Positions 1 through 11,727 are shown, counted from the first letter of the stretch. The stretch: 64,000 bases of DNA from Paroedura picta (GCF_049243985.1 NC_135373.1:100125213-100189212), one strand, 5' to 3'. Numbers and translations: made by a program. The notes: generated by a model from the letters alone, not told the origin.

Positions 1-452
1 TACGGTTCAAAATACCTATTAAGTACGCTTACCAGAATCAATGACCACCATCTTTGAATCATCTTTGATGGGCTTTGAACCAAGGACAGCTAGCATAGGA
101 TAGAGCTTAAATTTTAGGCTAGGACCAGGCAGGGGGTGGGGGTGGTCAGGTCCCACTCTGCCATAGACACTCTTTCAGTGATCTTGAAGGGGCAGAGCTG
201 GAATTCCTGCTTAGCAGCTAAGCACAAAGTTCTGCCTGATAACAAGATGGCCTGGAGAAGCAACAGACTAGATAGGGCAGGATAAAAAGGTGACAGGGAA
301 GTAGGTTTACAGAGCACAGGACTAACCCACTGACTGTCCACAGTTCTCGTAATGGCTGGCCAAGAACATACAGTGCCAACACCACGTATATCTTGATTAC
401 TGTTTTAACCCCCTCTGGCCATCTTCTTTTAGCATAGATTGTATTTAAATAC

Positions 453-576
453 AACTTCTGAGCAAGTGATCCAGGGGGAGTTTTTCAATTAGAACATCAG
501 TGATTGTATTTAAATACAATTACAATCACTGATGTTATAATTGAAAGACGCTCCCTGGATCACTTACTCAGAAGTT
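453..576. repeat. Foldback: about 56-bp inverted repeat with 12-nt loop
   Basis: Arms are 453-508 and 521-576, with about seven mismatches and an AT-rich loop. The right arm runs directly into the 5S-like SINE that follows. Origin unknown; it could be a MITE or a templated inverted duplication. Confidence 0.8.
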
Positions 577-581
577 CACAG

Positions 582-735
582 CCCAAAAGGCCTTGGTTAG
601 TATTTGGATGGGAAACCAAGTCCAGGATTGCTATGCAGAAGCAGACGGTGGTAAACCACCCTGATAGTTTCTTGCCTTGAAAACCCTGCAGGGTCACCAT
701 AAGTCAGCTGCGACTTGATGGCACTTTCTGCAAAC
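582..735 (+). mobile_element. 5S rRNA-derived SINE
   Basis: CTTGGTTAGTATTTGGATGG at about 593-612 matches the internal promoter part of 5S rRNA. The 3' half (CATAAGTCAGCTGCGACTTG) is a lizard SINE tail. It is a 5'-truncated, diverged copy and not a functional 5S gene. Confidence 0.7.
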
Positions 736-1054
736 AAACCCCAAATCAGGCTCCCCTATACCTAAAGAATCTTTGGTAGATCCCTATTCTCTTTTTAAAA
801 ATTCTCCAAGACAATGCAGAATTTTCAACAAAACATGGCATCTCCTTGACAGAAAGGAGTGGGGAAAGGAAAAATGCCTTAAAATTCTTGATCGTAGCAG
901 TAAAAGTTTAATGATCTTGGCTAAAATTGCAAACCGTAAAAAGCCTGAGACGCATCCAGGGTTTTATTACCCAATGGAAGCTGCAATTTTTGATGAGCTC
1001 TGCAAAAGATTAAAAACAAAACAACCCCCTGAGGATCACTTAAAGAGTGTTTAG
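719..1054 (+). other. Unidentified open reading frame without an ATG start
   Basis: One frame stays open from at least 719 to a TAG at 1052-1054. Its last about 80 residues look protein-like (KEKCLKILDRSSKSLMILAK, PGFYYPMEAAIFDELCKRLK). The first in-frame ATG is far inside, so this is not a standalone gene start. It may be a 3' terminal exon, a transposase remnant or a pseudogene fragment. I do not recognise the family. Confidence 0.2.
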
Positions 1055-1764
1055 TCAGTGCTCAAAGGCTAATTACCTGCTACTCACTAACAATGGGAAA
1101 AGTCTCCTGTCTTATCTGAAAAAGCAAAGCCACTTTGGGAGAAGGGAATGTAGAATGGACAAAGTGGTGCCTCAGACTTCCCTTCTGGGGACTGGAGCAG
1201 TTGCTCTTTGGCCTAAATAGACCAGACTTTATCCCCAAAAAGCGGAGAGTTCTAATTCAAATTAATTCGCTAGCAGAATACTAAAATATCTCCCTTTCCC
1301 CAAAGTTTTATTTCCAAAAGGATAGCAAGTTATTTCCAAAAGGCATCACAACCTCAAGCACTGGCACAGGCATCCGTTCTCAAAAAGGTGAGCAAAGTTC
1401 AAGCTGTCCTCATTCAAAATGGAAATTTCTGAAAGGGCTAGGAAAGCAGGGAGACCACAGCAGGCTGGAGCTTGGCTGAGCTATTGCAAAGGCCACTTAG
1501 AGGGGGTCTGTATTTTTATTTATCATACTTATATACCGCCCTCCCCGGAGGATAGCAAGATGCCATCTTCTGTTGGAAAACTGCTTTCAAGATGCTCATC
1601 AAAGCAAATCCATGAATGCTTCATCAGGCACCCCTACATTATATTTGTTGGCAGAGTTTGAATATACAGAGCAAGCAGAGCACCAGGCTGCTCACAGAAT
1701 CAAATAGTTTTATGAAGAGAAACAACTATGTATAGAAAGAGAAAGAGAGAGATAGTCCTGTTTG
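1055..1764. other. Intergenic, mostly unrecognised
   Basis: A short LINE 3'-tail-like piece (CATACTTATATACCGCCCTC) lies at about 1525-1550. Nothing else was recognised. Confidence 0.3.
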
Positions 1765-2190
1765 TTTGTTTGTTTGATTTATAACCAGCCACTGTCTGAG
1801 ACCGGCTTGTGGCAGGTAACAACAAATAATCCAACAATAAAACCCCGTAAAATACCCATTAAAAACCCCAATCAACAATATCATAAACCCCAACAAATGG
1901 CAAAACTTCATATGGGAAAAACCTTACAAGGACAGCATAGGGGAGACCAACCTGCGTCCAGATGTGCAGCACCAATTTCAAGGGGGAACCATACCACCTG
2001 CTCTAGCACTAGCCCCCACCATATACCTGGCAGAAGAGCTCCCTTTTGCAGGCCCTTTGGAAGGCAGAAAGCTCTCCAAGGGCCCACAGCTCCTCCGATA
2101 GCTCATTCCACCAGGTAGGGACCTGGACCGAAAAGGCCCTGGCTGAGGCCAGGCGAGCATCCCTGGGACCAGGATTAACGAGCATATCTA
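1765..2190 (-). mobile_element. L2/CR1-group LINE, 3' fragment
   Basis: It is the same family as the copy at 33870-34546: TCATTCCACCAGGTAGGGAC, the reverse complement of the reverse transcriptase C-terminus coding for W-N-E-L-P-like residues, followed leftwards by the family 3' tail. It is more diverged than that copy. Confidence 0.65.
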
Positions 2191-3644
2191 GCTAGCCACA
2201 GTCAGTCTTCTGATCAACTGTTGTCCTGGAGGCAGGCAGGGAAGAAGTGTACTCAAAAAGCATGAAGTCTCCTATTGAGCTATTCAGGATACTGGAGGAA
2301 GTAATTTGAAAATCACCAGGAAGTTCCTATTGTATCTATGCTAAATATACATGCCCTCCGATGCCCTCTGCAGGACACCCTTTATATTCTGCTCAGCTAT
2401 GCATACTGCCTATCTTGCATATTCCAACAGTATTTATCACACCCCTGTAAAAACATGTGTTTTTTTGTTTGTTTTTGGTTAAGATCCATGCTTGAAGGCC
2501 CCAATTTGAGTGGAGGCACTAAGACAACATAATGACCGCCGTTTTTCAGAAAGCAAGAATATGACTTCTAAAGTCTGATTTTATGCATTTTAACTCGTCA
2601 AGAAGTCTCAATGCTTTTAGTAAGGTTCACAATGCAATCCCGTTCTTGTTCACTCAAAAGTAAATCTCAGAGATGGTCAATGTTTTTTGTGCATCTTCAG
2701 GATTGCAGCCTTAGCCCCAAGGAACTCATCAGAGCTGCAGTCTTACATCAAAATAAAAGCAGCTTATTCTGACCACGTCTGGTCTGAGCAGTGGTGTCTC
2801 AACTGCTGATTCAGATAACATAGCCACAGTTATATATTTACACATTTTAAAAGCACAATGCCCAGTATAAAATATGCTGTCACATGCATCAGTGAGAATA
2901 ACAAACTATCTAGCAAAATTAATTCAAAGCTTTTGGTCAATAGACTCTTAAAAGAACTGGCACAAAACAGTGCTGCATGGCACCTGCACAGCAGAAATAA
3001 ATTTGATTCCTTGAGGAACAAAAAATGTAATGAGAAAAAAATCCCGTAATAGCACCAGCATTAGCATTACAAGGACAAGCACTACCAAAGTCACCAATTT
3101 ATTTCAAACGCTGCACTGTGAAGAGTTCCAAGTGGGCTGAAATCAGACTAGAATGATAAAGAGAAAAACCTGGAATGATGGAATGGTGGCTTATGTTGTC
3201 CAAGAAAAACTGCCTGATGGTAAATTAGAACAAAATCAACTTCAGTTGATTAGTGTAAATTACATTGGAAAGCATTTGCTAGGCTCTTTTGTTGCTCCAG
3301 TGAGTTGTTTCTATCAAAGTGTAACTTGTTTTCTCAAGAAGAGATTACCTTTTCAACAGCATAAGGGAGATAATGATCAAGAGCTAGAACTACCTGACGC
3401 TTGGCCGCACTGATGCAGTTCTACAAACCCGTTTCTCATGTATAGATTTTTCAGAGGATATGCTGCATAGCCAAGGGAAAAGCTCATCTATACATACCAG
3501 GGAGGTAGCAAATATTAAAACTGATATTATGGGTGTATTTAGGGCCCAGTTTGGTTGGGTGAAAAGAACAGCACCGTCCTTTGCTATGAGGGAACGGGGT
3601 TCCATTTTGCCATGCAAGAATAATATTTTTTTTTAAGAAAGCAG
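2191..3644. other. Intergenic, nothing recognised
   Basis: AT-rich sequence with only short ORFs in several frames and no recognisable repeat or exon. Confidence 0.3.
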
Positions 3645-3981
3645 AAGAAGAGTTGGTTGTTATATGCCGCTTTTCTCTACCAGGAGTCTTAAAGTGGCTT
3701 ACAATCGCCTTCCCTTTCCTCTCCCCACAACAGACACCCTGTGAGGTGGGTGAGGCTGAGAGAGCCCTGATATCACTGCTCTGTGCGAACAGCTTTATCA
3801 GTGCTGTGGCAAACCCAAGGGCAGGGGTAGTCAAACTGCGGCCCTCCAGATGTCCATGGACTACAATTCCCAGAAGCCCCCGCCAGCATTCGCTGGCTGC
3901 ATGTGGGGGAGCAGGGAATCAAACCCAGTTTGCCAGATTAGAAGTTGGCACTCCTAACCACTACACTAAGCTGGCTCTTGC
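3645..3981 (-). mobile_element. tRNA-derived SINE (family A) with half of a hAT MITE inside (3822-3896)
   Basis: Reading the minus strand it starts AGAGCCAGCTTAGTGTAGTG (tRNA-like head) and ends in a GCGGCATATAAC-type tail. Between the CCCAAGG and TGCATGTGG parts of the SINE sits a CAGGGGTAGTCAAAC hAT half-element that stops at the hairpin centre (CCAGCATTCGCTGG). Confidence 0.85.
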
Positions 3982-5559
3982 ATTGTAAAACTATGTAGCC
4001 AGCCAATGGTGACAATGGAATTAGAACACAGATTTCTCTGGAAAGAAATCTTAAGAAAGCTTACAGCCCCCTGCCTTTGTTAAGATTTTAAAAAACCACA
4101 GCTTTTCACATCTGGATTAGGCTACCAGCCCCAATCACTGCCATCCTCATGTAGCCCTCCCCCGTCCATCAGACTGCTAAGCAGAGAGACCGACAGCTCC
4201 CATTGTTACTAAATATACCTGCTTATCTTCCGCTAATAAGCAATGGGTGTCATAACTCCTGGATTGGCAGGAGGAGGGGGGGAGGGGTGCCTGGGTCATG
4301 ACTAGCCTGCTAAGGTCCCCAGCATGCTGCACACATTACTGGAGAGAGGACACTCTCAGAAATCTGCGTGCCCTTGGAAAAATGGTCAAGTGAATTGCCT
4401 AAATGTTCTGGTATGTGAATACCAGGGGAAGGGGAGCCTTTGAAGTTTCCAAATGGAACTCTGCTTTGATTACTTGATAAAAATCTGTAGTTAATGTTTC
4501 ATAGTAGGTTTTACCAAATGTATCCATATGTTGTTTGATACTGTCAGATGAACTGTATTTGTCAATTGTATGTGCAATGTGTTGCAGTAGTTTAGTCTCA
4601 GTGTTCATGTGGTGTGGATCCATATCAGCTGTATCAAGGTAGGGGAACATCTTACAGGCTAAGCTGAGTTGGAAGAAAGCCTTTTGACATTAACTGGCAT
4701 CTCCATCACTTTCCCTGAATAAGGCTTCATATGCCCAATAGCATAACTTGTATTTCCAGAAAGATGATCAGATTAAAAATAATGCAGTGAAGGCTAAGTT
4801 GGCAGCCCAGCTTCCAGTCAATGTATGAGTTGGTCCAAGCAAAGATTTAAACAAACGTGATGCTTAACACTGAGGACACAATATGTGGGTCCAAAACATG
4901 TAGGCAACCTATTTGCTGTTTTTTACTTATGCCTTGGTATCATATGTGGTCTTACTCCTCTGAGAAATTCTGACTAATTCAAACACATCAGTCACAGAGA
5001 TAGCAATTTTGTTGAAAATAAAGCATTGGACCAGCAGCAGGGTTGGATGCTGCCTCCTTGCTTGAAGACCCCAAACTTTTGGGGGGCACTGTAACATGTA
5101 TCCCAGAATCCCACTTTTGGAGGGACATCTGGGGGTACCTGGCAAATTTTACTTATGTTGAAATTTAAAAATATATATTACAATACTATTTTTGCGTTCT
5201 ATGAAACTTTTTGTTGCTCCATATAGACCAAATTCTTAATCAAGAACCTCCCCCCCGGGTCAATGGTGTCCTGCTTTACCAATGTTAAAATCACCTTAAT
5301 CTGGTCCAACCCCCTTCACAATGCAGGAGCTCACAACTACTTGCCCACCAATGGTGACCCCAATCTCATGCCCAAGTGATCCATCCACCAAAAATCTCCA
5401 GAATCCAGCCTGAAGGAACTTCACGTAGAATTCTCTTAAATTAAACCAGAGAGAAATTTCCAAGGAAATTATAACATTCACGGCTAATCTCGCAAACAAA
5501 AGTCAATCATTAAGCCTGGTCACCAACTTCCTTCCCAAACAAGCAACAGGCGGCGACAG
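3982..5559. other. Intergenic, no recognised element
   Basis: A minus-strand ATG-initiated ORF of 83 codons (4399-4650) is present, but I do not recognise it and see no support for it being a gene. Confidence 0.25.
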
Positions 5560-5771
5560 ACACAGCCGGCCGGCCGGTCCTTCTGCGCAAATGCGATAGA
5601 GTCTGAGCGAGGGCGACATGCCACTACAGGAAGTGTGGCGAAATCCGCCACGGAGAAGCGCGGGAAAACCGGAAGAGGGGCAAGACCCAACGCGGAAGTC
5701 TTTGTAACCATAGAAAACACCATAGAGTCGCCAGAGAAGGCTCCGTTGTCCACGTGGGTGAAGGGAGGAAA
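5560..5771 (+). promoter_or_regulatory. RPS19BP1 promoter region with E-box and ETS-like sites
   Basis: This short CpG-rich stretch ends 1 base before the RPS19BP1 ATG. It has several GGAA/TTCC ETS-type cores (around 5620-5700) and a perfect CACGTG E-box at 5751-5756, only about 16 bases upstream of the ATG. No TATA box was seen. The pattern fits a TATA-less housekeeping promoter with a very short leader. Function is inferred from motifs only. Confidence 0.5.
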
Positions 5772-8706
5772 ATGTCGGCTTCCTTGCTGAGGAAGGGTTT
5801 GGAGTTGCTGGAGGGGTCAACAGGTAATAAAGGGGAGCGGGAACAAGACATTGCTCCGCTCGCTTCTTCTTTTCGCTTGCCTGCTTCTGCAGAAGTCCCG
5901 CTGTGTCCAGCAGAGTTAATTCCCAGATATGCAGGGGACTCTGGACCTTAGCGGGTTATTTCCTTTCTTTCCTGTTTTTGCTAAGCTAGCGTCTGCCTCT
6001 CGGCCCAAAGGAACAGCGACCACCCCGCAGCCCAAGAAGCAGTTGTTGACGAGGAAGAACAGAAAGGTGGCCTCAAGACGCAGCAGAGATACAGCTACGG
6101 TCAAAGGCAAAGTCACGAAGTCTGTATTAGGTGAGCGCCCCTATTCCATAGTGGGGTGGGAAAGGTCTCTCGGGAGAATACTCAACTGGCTCAGTAGCCG
6201 CTCTTGGGCTATACTTAACTCAAACTGTTTCCCTAGTGCACTTGAGCAGAATAAAATGTTTGATGTGACATTTGACTTCAGTCTATAACGCAAATAAACA
6301 AACTGGATATAATAGAGTACTCCCTATGAAAGTTCTCAAACCAATAGTCTCAAAGAGGCCACAACATTCTTGGTAACTAAGATAGGATATGCTTGGTTCC
6401 TCAGTTATAAAATGCTTTTAGTCAAACCGGGGTTAGTTTAAAGCTATTGGAAATACACACACACACACACTTCCAAGTTTATGCTTCATTCCTTGGTATT
6501 TGCTTTATATTTTGGTTACATAAGACATTTAATGGCCAGGGTGACATAACTACATACACATTAGCTACAGTATTACTCAGTTGTCTGTTATCAGTTATCA
6601 GGCACACCAGCTTAGTATATTAAAGACTTTTTAAGGATTCCTTATCACTTTCTCAGCTCTCTGAAGGAACTGAAATTATTGACATTGCTAAGCATTGCAT
6701 TTTCCTTTTTGCCCAAGAATGTTAGTAGTCAAAGAACTGACTAAAGTTACTTACCACATTTATCTGTGTAGGCCAGTTATAGTACTAAGAGTTCATAGTC
6801 TGTGACCCATCAACACCTGTGATGTACAGCCCTTATAGTAATTTCCGTGGCTCAGCAGGTGTCACTGTATACCCTTGATTGGCTAGTTCTCTTTATTCAT
6901 TTTATTCACTCACAGCTATCAGGAATTCCTTGTATTTTCAGGTTCTGAATAAATTTAAGCCATTGTGATATATCAGAATGTCCTTTCTATGTTGTTCAAG
7001 TTCATTTTGACAATTTGCAGAGGTGTTTTAGGGATTTTTTGTTTGTTTTGGTTACATATCAATTCAGCAAGTAATATGGCATTCCAGATAGTGATGTTCC
7101 TAAACCTGATTGTGTCTTCTATCATCTCTGCAAACTTGCTTGCAATTATTCTCTCAATTCTTCCCAGAGGAGTATCAGAAACTCCAGGATGTAGACCATT
7201 TTCAGGAAAACCTGCAGTACATGATGAATAGTCCATTTGTGACAGACAGTGCCATCACTCAAAAGGTGAGTCTTCTCCTCTGCATGCTGGTTTTGTTTTA
7301 ACTTCCTTGCCATGCCACATCCACTCACTCCCAGCCTCCTCCCAGCCTTCAAGACCTTTGTTCATCTTCAAGACCTATGTTTTATTTTAATCATTTTGAA
7401 GCTACGTTTCTCCTTGGAGGAATCCAAAGCTGCTTACAAGAAAAAAGCTGTTTCAAAATATAGAAACCAATGTATGTTCAAAACAAAAACCAGCCTGGGC
7501 TGGTCCACCAAGCAGTATATTGCACGTCCTGAACTAAAAACCCTTTGGCTTGCCACAGGTTAAATATCTACAGGAAAAAGACAGCTAGGATGGATCTTAG
7601 CTGTTCTACCCAGGTAAATACCAGCAGAAAGAAAGGGGGGGGAATTTAGCCTGAATGAGCCTCAGCTGCTGCTAGCCTACTGGAGCAAGCCAGTATGATT
7701 GTCTTCATTTTGCCCTCCTGTGGCATGAACTCGCCTGGAAAAAGTGCTGCCAAGTTTTGTATTTGTAGCTACAAGATACAAATTGAGGAAAAAAACAGAC
7801 GTTTGGGAATGCTTCCCTGTTTATTGAGGGCAGCTTTCTTTTCCCAGTATGGCATAATGTAGTTCTCTAGTAATATCTAGATTAGACTACTACAGAGCTG
7901 TCTACATGGTACTGTTCTTGAAGAGTGTCCAGAAGCTTCATTTATCACAAAACGCTGCAACCAGAATGCTGACTGGTTTGAGTTGTAGGGACCAACAGCA
8001 TAGTGGGGAACACACAAGGGCCTTCACAGGATACCTCAGGACAACAGAGTCAGGTGAGGAGTGAATTATGGCCACATTGAGAAGATATATCTAGCCAGTG
8101 ACAGTACTAGATCAGAAAGTAGGTGTCGGAGCCATTAAGCAAAGCAGGACAAAAAATGCTGGAGCAAAGAGGGCCGTTGCATGCTTATGTGTTCGCACAG
8201 GATTGTGACTGCTAACTGCCGCCTGGTACTCCATAGCCAATCCCATCAGTTTTTCAATATAGCCAGGAAACCTTTTTGAATGTCCAGGTGTGACTGGATT
8301 TCTATATCATGTGGCTATGTGGCAACATAGTTTAGAGTCTGTCCAGACTGGATTTTTCATAACTTATTCAGAACACAACAGCTGACTCCGCTTTTTGTTT
8401 ATTTTTAGGGGTGAGTACAGAGGGGCCTGTTTCAGTTCTCATTTTGTGATCAAAGGTTCTCCTTAGTCTGGAACAAATTGGATTGAGGCTTAAACAGCCA
8501 TAACTATTTGTGCTACTTTAGCAAAGAATGCAGCTCATTTCCTTTTGTATTTTCTAAAGGTTCTGGCCCAAAATAGAGGCAGGAAAGCTAGAGACCATCT
8601 AGAAGAGGAGGTGAAGAAGAAGAAGCCTGAGGGCACAGTCTTCACTGATGAAGATTTCCAGAAATTTGAGAAGGAATACTTTGCTGGAGCAGTCAGCCCA
8701 TATTGA
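5772..8706 (+). CDS. RPS19BP1: Active regulator of SIRT1 / 40S ribosomal protein S19-binding protein 1, four coding exons
   Basis: Exons are 5772-5823, 5990-6130, 7168-7265 and 8560-8706, each bounded by AG/GT in matching phase (1, 1, 0), giving 145 codons against 136 in human. The start ATG opens [15 protein letters not shown], close to the human N-terminus. Exon 2 is Lys/Arg-rich and ends in KGKVTKS before the splice. Exon 3 begins EEYQKLQD. Exon 4 holds NRGRKA and the conserved tail [19 protein letters not shown], stop at 8704-8706. The family is a small basic nucleolar protein that binds RPS19 and SIRT1 and functions in small-subunit ribosome biogenesis. Exon 2 appears to use the second of two adjacent AGs (CTAAGCTAG), because only that one keeps the phase. 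The gene converges on ATF4, tail to tail, as in human. It looks intact. The least certain point is the exon 2 acceptor. Confidence 0.93.
6131..7167 (+). other. RPS19BP1 intron 2
   Basis: Bounded by G|GTGAGC and CTTCCCAG. It holds a CA microsatellite at about 6457-6470 and no recognised transposon. Confidence 0.6.
7876..7990 (+). mobile_element. Old L2-like LINE fragment in RPS19BP1 intron 3
   Basis: The reading [13 protein letters not shown] resembles the LQNAAARVLTG motif at the end of L2/CR1 reverse transcriptases. Diverged. Confidence 0.5.
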
Positions 8707-9345
8707 CATGCTGCTCATTGCAGGAGAGAAATTGTCAAGAATAGCATTGCTTGGTTTCTTTAATTGTTTTGGGAGCCGCATCTCTCCGTGACATGCTTGG
8801 TCCTGTGCTCAGGGGTCACAGTCTGTGCTTGTGGTGAAGACAGATCTCCTGTTTACCCAGAAAACACACCTACAGGCCTATGGTACTATTCTATGTAGAG
8901 TCATACCGATTCCATGGAAATCAGAGGGCCTAGACTGGATTAACTCTGCACAGGATTGCTACTCATTACTGTAGAGGAGAGGGAGGTAGACTGAACTTGA
9001 ACCTTTTATGGTACTTGCACAGGATTAATTTGGAGATTGAACATGCCAGACACCAGCAGGCTGTGGAAATTGGAATCCTGCCTTCTGCAAGAGTACCACT
9101 AGGGAGATGCTGTATGATTTTTCTTTGACATGCTGTGTTCCACTCACCCTCTCAAAAACCTTATATCTTAAAAGCTGTGTTCTCTAGGATTTCCTTATCC
9201 AGGCAACCAAATTAACTGGCATCTGTTGCAGGTAGCAGTATGTCTGAGGGCAGCGGGAAGAAGCACAGAGATACTTAAAGAGCAAAAGAAATGCCTATGC
9301 AAATAGGGGCTTAAGGTATAATAAACAATTTCTGCAAGAGTTGTT
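8707..9345 (+). other. Probable RPS19BP1 3' UTR with polyadenylation signal
   Basis: The sequence after the stop contains no recognised repeat, and the first clear AATAAA lies at 9320-9325. The UTR end just beyond it is inferred. Confidence 0.4.
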
Positions 9346-9597
9346 CAAAGTCTTTTCCTTCAATTTATTGCTTGAAATGTTCACAACAAATAATCAAGAT
9401 GATAGTCTCTGTCAATATGACTTTTCTCTACACTCTTCCTGAAGTACATGAACAACTTTGTTTTTGTATGGTGAGTTATTAAGCTGTTTCCAATGCATGT
9501 TAATTTTTTTGAATTGTAATACAATACTTTCCAATAATGTATTGCCTGGTAGATGTACTGCTTTTGTTGATTTGCAGGAGAATCCCCATTCTAAACC

Positions 9598-9690
9598 AGG
9601 GTTTTGCGAAAGCCCTGCATTTCCTGAATGAGGAGTTAATTTTTTAAAATTGCTGACCACTTTTTGGGTGATACAACTGTCAGGTACTTC
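9598..9690. mobile_element. hAT MITE fragment (CAGGCTTTCTCAGCC family)
   Basis: It shares GTTAATTTTTT and TTGGGTGATA blocks and a GGGTTTTGCGAAA-type end with the complete copy at 19005-19306. Confidence 0.5.
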
Positions 9691-9810
9691 TTCCATTCCC
9701 TCTGATTTCCTTAGGTCGGTGCCCTTTCAACTTCCCCTCCCTCCCCCTTCATGGATGTGGGAATTTATATACTCTCTTCTTGCCCCTTTGAAATGGTAAA
9801 CTAGTAGATT

Positions 9811-9986
9811 GGTGCAACAAAACAAAATCAGAGTCCAGTGGCACCTTTAAGACCAACAAAGATTTAGAAGAGTGCTTGCACTCTAAAGCTCACACCTTGA
9901 ATAAATCTTTGTTGGTCTTAAAGGTGCCACCAGACTGATTTTGTTTTGTTGTGCTGCCTCAAAACAACATGGCTACCCACTTGAAT
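9811..9986 (+). mobile_element. Hairpin-headed retroelement (family C) with 10-bp target-site duplication
   Basis: Flanked by perfect CTAGTAGATT at 9801-9810 and 9987-9996. The first part is an inverted copy of the second (TCTTTGTTGGTCTTAAAGGT in the 3' half). It ends GGCTACCCACTTGAAT, the constant 3' end of this family. Identity is uncertain; Penelope-like or another target-primed element is possible. Confidence 0.75.
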
Positions 9987-10213
9987 CTAGTAGATTCGTC
10001 TCGGTGAAGGAGAACCTGACACCATGCTGCCCCCTTGGAGAACCGATGAAAGTCGCGAAGGGAGAAAAACTAGTTTTTGAGTTAGTAACTAGTGGAAGTA
10101 GCCACAAGTCTGCTACCTGAGTGGAGGGCTATCCAAAACTGGAAGGCCAGCCTTGGGTCACCCAGATAAAGCCACTCAATTTATTTAAATTTGAATAGCC
10201 CTACCTGAGTGAA

Positions 10214-10925
10214 CAGAGCCTCTTGTGGCGCAGAGTGATAAGGCAGCCGACATGCAGTCTGAAAGCTCTGCCCATGAGGCTGGGAGTTCAATCCCAGCGG
10301 CCGGCTCAAGGTTGATTCAGCCTTCCATCCTTCCGAGGTCAGTAAAATGAGTACCCAGCTTGCTGGGGGGGTAAACAGTAATGACTGGGGAAGGCACTGG
10401 CAAACCACCCCATATTGAGTCTGCCATGAAAACACTAGAGGGCGTCACCCCAAGGGTCAGACATGACCCGGTGCTTGCACAGGGGATACCTTACCTTAGC
10501 GATCCCCAACCTGTGGGCTGCGGACCACATGTGGTCCTTCAACTACTTGGAGGTGGGCCCCGAAGGACACCTTCTCCCCCCCCCCCAGCCCTTTACAACA
10601 CACTTTGGGTGTCATTGTCTCCCATCACACCCAGATGGGACTATCTTGTTGCAGAGAAACAAGCTCAGGGTTCCATTGATTTGTCATTGTCATGAGTTAA
10701 AATTTCCATGAAAAATAAAATGTTCCTTATGTTCATTGTTGTGGCGTGTCTGTATCTTATTTTGAAGGGATGTTTAAACATTACCATAGTGATCAGAGAG
10801 CGCTAGGGCAGTGGTTGAGAGTAGAGGAGTAAACTACCCCCCCCCCCCACCGGGCCTCAGTAAAAGGCATTGAGTGGTCCCCGGAGAGTGGTCACCGGTG
10901 ATAAAAAGGTTGGGGACCACTGCCT
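10214..10925 (+). mobile_element. Sauria SINE (Bov-B-type tail), tail interrupted by a hAT element
   Basis: The tRNA-like head CCTCTTGTGGCGCAGAGTG and the tail GACCCGGTGCTTGCACAGGG are diagnostic. Its own 12-bp target duplication TACCTGAGTGAA lies at 10202-10213 and 10926-10937. The hAT at 10497-10922 has landed in the CCTTACCT-rich tail. Confidence 0.9.
10497..10922 (-). mobile_element. Non-autonomous hAT transposon, 426 bp
   Basis: Terminal inverted repeats are TAGCGATCCCCAACC and GGTTGGGGACCACTG. The 8-bp target duplication CCTTACCT is perfect (10489-10496, 10923-10930). It contains two C runs. It is the same family as 59382-59765. Confidence 0.85.
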
Positions 10926-11199
10926 TACCTGAGTGAAGAGGTGTGACCTAACCATCCTGGATGACTTCCTCCACTAAGTAGAAAGGGTTTTCCCAATGTT
11001 CCTGGAAAGTGGGGAGCCTACTCATGTGTCTATAAAGCCCAGATCTGATCTCGGGGCTTTGTTGCAGTCAATTCTTCTGTTCCACATGTTACCCTGGCAA
11101 GATGATCACCTGTCTTTTACTCAATACATTTTTGGTGAAATGCCCAAGTTGTGGTAGTTGCTGTGTTGGAGAATGGGGATTACACTTCACAGCAGCACT

Positions 11200-11378
11200 T
11201 ACATAGGTTTGTGACAACCACCCTATGTTGTTATATCAATGGGCCTGGAGGGGGTGGGAATGGGCCTAAGGTGAGCAAGTTGGTAAGTACAGCTGTGCTT
11301 CCCTAGTCTTCATGGTTGCCACTTCTGGGGCTTCTCAGCCTGAATAGTTCAGTTCAATAGTAAAGAAATTGAAAAAGG
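11200..11378. mobile_element. hAT MITE fragment (family of 19005-19306)
   Basis: Shares GGGCCTGGAGGGGGTG, CACTTCTGGGGCTTCTCA and a GAAAAAGGCTG end with the complete copy. Confidence 0.6.
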
Positions 11379-11727
11379 CTGCTCTAGAAGGCAAGACTAA
11401 AACAGTGTTTGGTGTGGAATGCCAGAGAACTGCAGAGAAGTCTCATATGTGATTTGTCCATTACCAATACTGAAAACCAGCATTTTAAGGCCCCAAGGTA
11501 GTTTTATTTTTCTATGCTTCCCATACTTGCCATGTTGGTTTGGCTTTTATGCTAGCCTTTTACATTGTGTGGGCTTTGCAACACTACTTCTGCAAGTTGC
11601 ATTATGTCTGCTTTGCCATGAGTTTGTTGGTTCTGTCTGCCTTAAGGGGCATTTGGTAGGGGGCTACTTTGCTTGCTGTTCTTTGGCCTGGAAAGTTTTC
11701 TTTCAGGAAATGAGCGCCAAATGTTGT

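Noticed and set aside
1-450. Left-edge sequence as part of a gene
   Set aside because: Overlapping short frames on minus only; no exon or repeat recognised.
582-640. 5S rRNA gene
   Set aside because: Only a diverged 3' part is present and it is fused to a SINE tail.
4399-4650. 83-codon ATG-initiated ORF on minus
   Set aside because: Plausible composition but no recognised homologue, no splice context and no neighbour suggesting a gene.
10214-10300. tRNA gene in the head of SINEs
   Set aside because: The A- and B-box-like parts belong to SINE heads that continue into Bov-B-type or family A bodies; they are not free tRNA genes.
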